DNA of 46,419 bases, from NCBI RefSeq assembly GCF_000807855.2, contig NZ_JRYR02000001.1:2110909-2157327 (forward strand), written 5' to 3'. A model generated the notes under the pieces. The model had not been told where the DNA came from. It searched no databases and saw only the letters and a program-made list of their open reading frames with translations. This DNA is from Flammeovirga pacifica. GTDB lineage: Bacteria > Bacteroidota > Bacteroidia > Cytophagales > Flammeovirgaceae. Each line of letters starts with the position of its first letter. Position 1 is the first letter of the stretch. The position numbers and the translations under genes are program-made. Positions 44,900 to 46,419 of the stretch are shown piece after piece.

Positions 44900-45244
44900 A
44901 TGTATTCAAAAGAACTACTCAAAGGTACTTTGTCTGCTATCATTCTAAGTCTGTTAGCAGAAAATGAAAAAATGTATGGATATGAGATTTCTCAAAAAGT
45001 GAAAGAAATGTCCGACGGAAAAATTTTACTAAAGGATGGATCGCTTTACCCTGCCTTGCAAAAGATGACAAAAGAGGGGCTACTCTCTTTTAAGGAAGAG
45101 AATTATGGAAAGAGAATCAGGAAATATTACTATCTGACCCCAAAAGGAAAAACGGAAAAAGTAAGATACCTTGATGAGCTCAAAGATTTTCTCTTCACGT
45201 TAAATAAACTTGTATTCCAGGATCCTAAATTAGAACTCTCATGA
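44900..45244 (+). CDS. PadR family transcriptional regulator
   Basis: This 114-residue winged-helix repressor shows the PadR core: LKGTLSAIILSLLAENEKMYGYEISQKV, then the wing segment LKDGSLYPALQKMTKEGLLSF and RKYYYLTPKGK. It is cytosolic and dimeric by family habit. The stop overlaps the next start (ATGA, four bases), so it is translated together with the membrane protein. Autorepression through the inverted repeat just upstream is likely. The ligand is not known. Confidence 0.93.
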   Translation: MYSKELLKGTLSAIILSLLAENEKMYGYEISQKVKEMSDGKILLKDGSLYPALQKMTKEGLLSFKEENYGKRIRKYYYLTPKGKTEKVRYLDELKDFLFTLNKLVFQDPKLELS

Positions 45245-45861
45245 AATTAAGTAATGAACAAGAAAAGAGAATTATAGATTTTGTGGATGCTCAAGGTTTA
45301 AAAATTCAGACACTAAGAGATGATATCATTGATCACCTTTGTTGTGTTGTAGAAAGTGGATTAGGTAAAGACAAATCTTTTGATCAATTATTAGAAGAAG
45401 CCATAAACGATTTGGCTCCCAATGGATTGATCGAAATCCAACACAAAACAGTTTTTTTACTCAACTCAAAACGTATTCTTCTTATGAAAAAACTAATGTA
45501 TTTCATCGGTTTAATTGGTTCGATTTCTCTAACTGCAGGGGTAACATTTAAAGTACTTCATATGGCTTATGCCAATGAACTATTCATGGTCGGTTTTCTG
45601 ACTCTTCTATTACTATTTGTTCCTTTATATACCATAGATAAATTTAAGGTAACTTTATCTAAGTCTATCTCTGTTCGACTTAAATTCATATTAGGTTTAG
45701 TGGCCGCAGTATCCACAGGACTATCGGGGTTATTTAAAATGATGCATTTACAAGGTGCTCCAATGTTATTGCTTTTTGGTGCATTTGTCTTTGCTTTTGG
45801 ATTTCTGCCTTTCTACTTTTTCAATATGTATAAAAATTCTGTTCCTGAGGTGGCTGAATAG
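45241..45861 (+). CDS. four-helix membrane protein coupled to PadR
   Basis: This 206-residue protein has a helical soluble N-terminus (about 1-80, LRDDIIDHLCCVVE) like the prefix domain found beside PadR genes. Four membrane helices follow (about 83-103, 112-130, 145-163, 170-195). The paired GVTFKVLHMAYANELF and GLFKMMHLQGAPMLLLFG repeats recall the FK-x2-H helices of GldL, though the length and context differ. The ATGA overlap with padR indicates a two-gene module, widespread in Bacteroidota and Firmicutes, probably sensing envelope state. This role is inferred. Confidence 0.8.
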   Translation: MKLSNEQEKRIIDFVDAQGLKIQTLRDDIIDHLCCVVESGLGKDKSFDQLLEEAINDLAPNGLIEIQHKTVFLLNSKRILLMKKLMYFIGLIGSISLTAGVTFKVLHMAYANELFMVGFLTLLLLFVPLYTIDKFKVTLSKSISVRLKFILGLVAAVSTGLSGLFKMMHLQGAPMLLLFGAFVFAFGFLPFYFFNMYKNSVPEVAE

Positions 45862-45871
45862 TATTTGATAC

Positions 45872-45912
45872 AATGATTTACAGATCATCTTTTGATGTGT
45901 AAATCATTTTGT
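45872..45912. terminator. bidirectional terminator between the PadR module and the MORN-like gene
   Basis: A perfect 11-bp stem AATGATTTACA (45872-45882) / TGTAAATCATT (45898-45908) encloses CATC-TTTT-GATG and has T-rich sequence after it. It includes the last codons of the MORN-like gene. Confidence 0.8.
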
Positions 45913-46312
45913 TTGAACTTTCATCCCACTTCCCTTCTCTTATTTTCTTTCCTCCTTCCGTATACGTCGAATGATACATCAATTTATTGTTTTTATAAAT
46001 TCTGTAGAGCTTTAATTGACCTGTAGGGTACCATTGTTTACAATCCCCATTCTTTTTTCCTTTTGAGTAAGTAATTTGATAATCAATGGATTTCGGGTAA
46101 TCATAATAGTAGGTTTCTTTACCTTCTACTAATCCATTTTTAAGTGATTTTACACCATATATTTTCCCATTAGAGTCCTCAGAATATTCTATATACTTCC
46201 CTTCTAATTTTCCATTCTTATATTCACAAACTACATCCTTGAAACCATTTTCGTAAAAAGATTGGAACTTTCCGTCGATCCGTCCATCTATATAAAAACA
46301 TTGGGTTTTCAA
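45878..46312 (-). CDS. MORN-like repeat protein, 5' end lost
   Basis: At least 144 residues consist of MORN_2-type repeats with a G..G....Y..G pattern (YIDGRIDGKFQSFYENG, EYKNGKLEGKYIEY, LKNGLVEGKETYYY, KKNGDCKQWYPTG). Such repeats occur in YwqK-type antitoxins and other secreted Bacteroidota proteins. No proper start is visible: 46312 is TTG within GGNGKLKTQ, and the frame stays open to 46333, where REP-like hairpins begin. It is thus probably a truncated gene rather than an intact one. The true N-terminus may lie beyond the window. Confidence 0.6.
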   Translation of the reverse strand: MKTQCFYIDGRIDGKFQSFYENGFKDVVCEYKNGKLEGKYIEYSEDSNGKIYGVKSLKNGLVEGKETYYYDYPKSIDYQITYSKGKKNGDCKQWYPTGQLKLYRIYKNNKLMYHSTYTEGGKKIREGKWDESSNKMIYTSKDDL

Positions 46313-46330
46313 CTTACCATTCCCACCACT

Positions 46331-46398
46331 GTTCTAAGTATCAAGCCGTAGGCGTTACTTAGAACTTTACAATTGTATAAGTCTGTGACTTATCACAA
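46331..46398. repeat. tandem REP-like hairpins
   Basis: Hairpin 1 is GTTCTAAGTA (46331-46340) / TACTTAGAAC (46356-46365), perfect 10 bp, with tip GCC-GTA-GGC. Hairpin 2 is TTGTATAAGTC (46373-46383) / GACTTATCACAA (46387-46398) with loop TGT. Hairpin 2 resembles those in the RAYT copies at 39656 and 41238 (TTGT...ACAAC-N-AAC). An identical 11-mer AACTTACCATT flanks the pair at 46311-46321 and 46401-46411. Confidence 0.7.
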
Positions 46399-46419
46399 CA
46401 AACTTACCATTATATCATT

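Noticed and set aside
1-46419. CRISPR array, tRNA, rRNA or integrated phage
   Set aside because: I saw no regularly spaced repeats, no tRNA-like cloverleaf with a TTCRA arm, no conserved rRNA stretches and no phage structural genes.

Overview
The window looks like chromosome of a marine, polysaccharide-degrading Bacteroidota of the Cytophagales/Flammeovirga type. This is an inference from four things: strong A+T richness, Bacteroidota-type -7 promoter boxes (TAnnTTTG), a very large secreted protease with a type IX secretion (T9SS) C-terminal sorting domain, and a cluster of sulfatases with a GH43 glycosidase. I see no tRNA, rRNA, CRISPR array, prophage or complete insertion sequence.

Layout. 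(1) 1-7.1 kb: a partial gene and its terminator, then an AraC regulator convergent with a minus-strand run of sulfatase - sulfatase - GH43 - sulfatase. All four products are exported (three lipoproteins, one with a type I signal), as expected for breakdown of a sulfated galactan-type glycan. (2) 7.3-15.6 kb: housekeeping and stand-alone genes: ApbE flavin transferase, a 1337-residue SF1 (UPF1/COG1112-like) helicase, a small secreted protein, a thioredoxin and a DegP/HtrA protease. A probable minus-strand structured RNA with its own terminator lies between thioredoxin and htrA. (3) 15.6-19.3 kb: a nitrate/nitrite block with narK, a serine-recombinase-fold protein that has lost key catalytic arginines, and a Crp/Fnr regulator with an N-terminal cysteine cluster. 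A dense group of TACGTA palindromes lies just upstream of narK. (4) 19.4-27 kb: a 2507-residue subtilisin-like T9SS protease.

(5) 27.7-32.1 kb: a cytosolic PAS histidine kinase, a single-domain response regulator and a second PAS histidine kinase with overlapping reading frames, then an AraC regulator and a pirin. (6) 32.2-38.9 kb: an orphan C5 DNA methyltransferase, a small lipoprotein, a deoxyribosyltransferase/DNPH1-like enzyme, two uncharacterised membrane proteins, a group III truncated haemoglobin, a MATE exporter and a Cof-type HAD phosphatase. (7) 39-46.4 kb: two decayed copies of a REP-associated tyrosine transposase (RAYT) element bracket a PQQ-repeat beta-propeller gene. They are followed by an S41 protease, hypothetical proteins, a PadR/membrane-protein pair behind a perfect inverted repeat, and a MORN-like gene cut at its 5' end by REP-like hairpins.

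The best leads for something undescribed are the degenerate recombinase between narK and the Crp/Fnr gene together with the TACGTA cluster, the minus-strand RNA candidate near 13.7 kb, and the REP/RAYT family at the right end. Everything here comes from reading the sequence; no database search was run.
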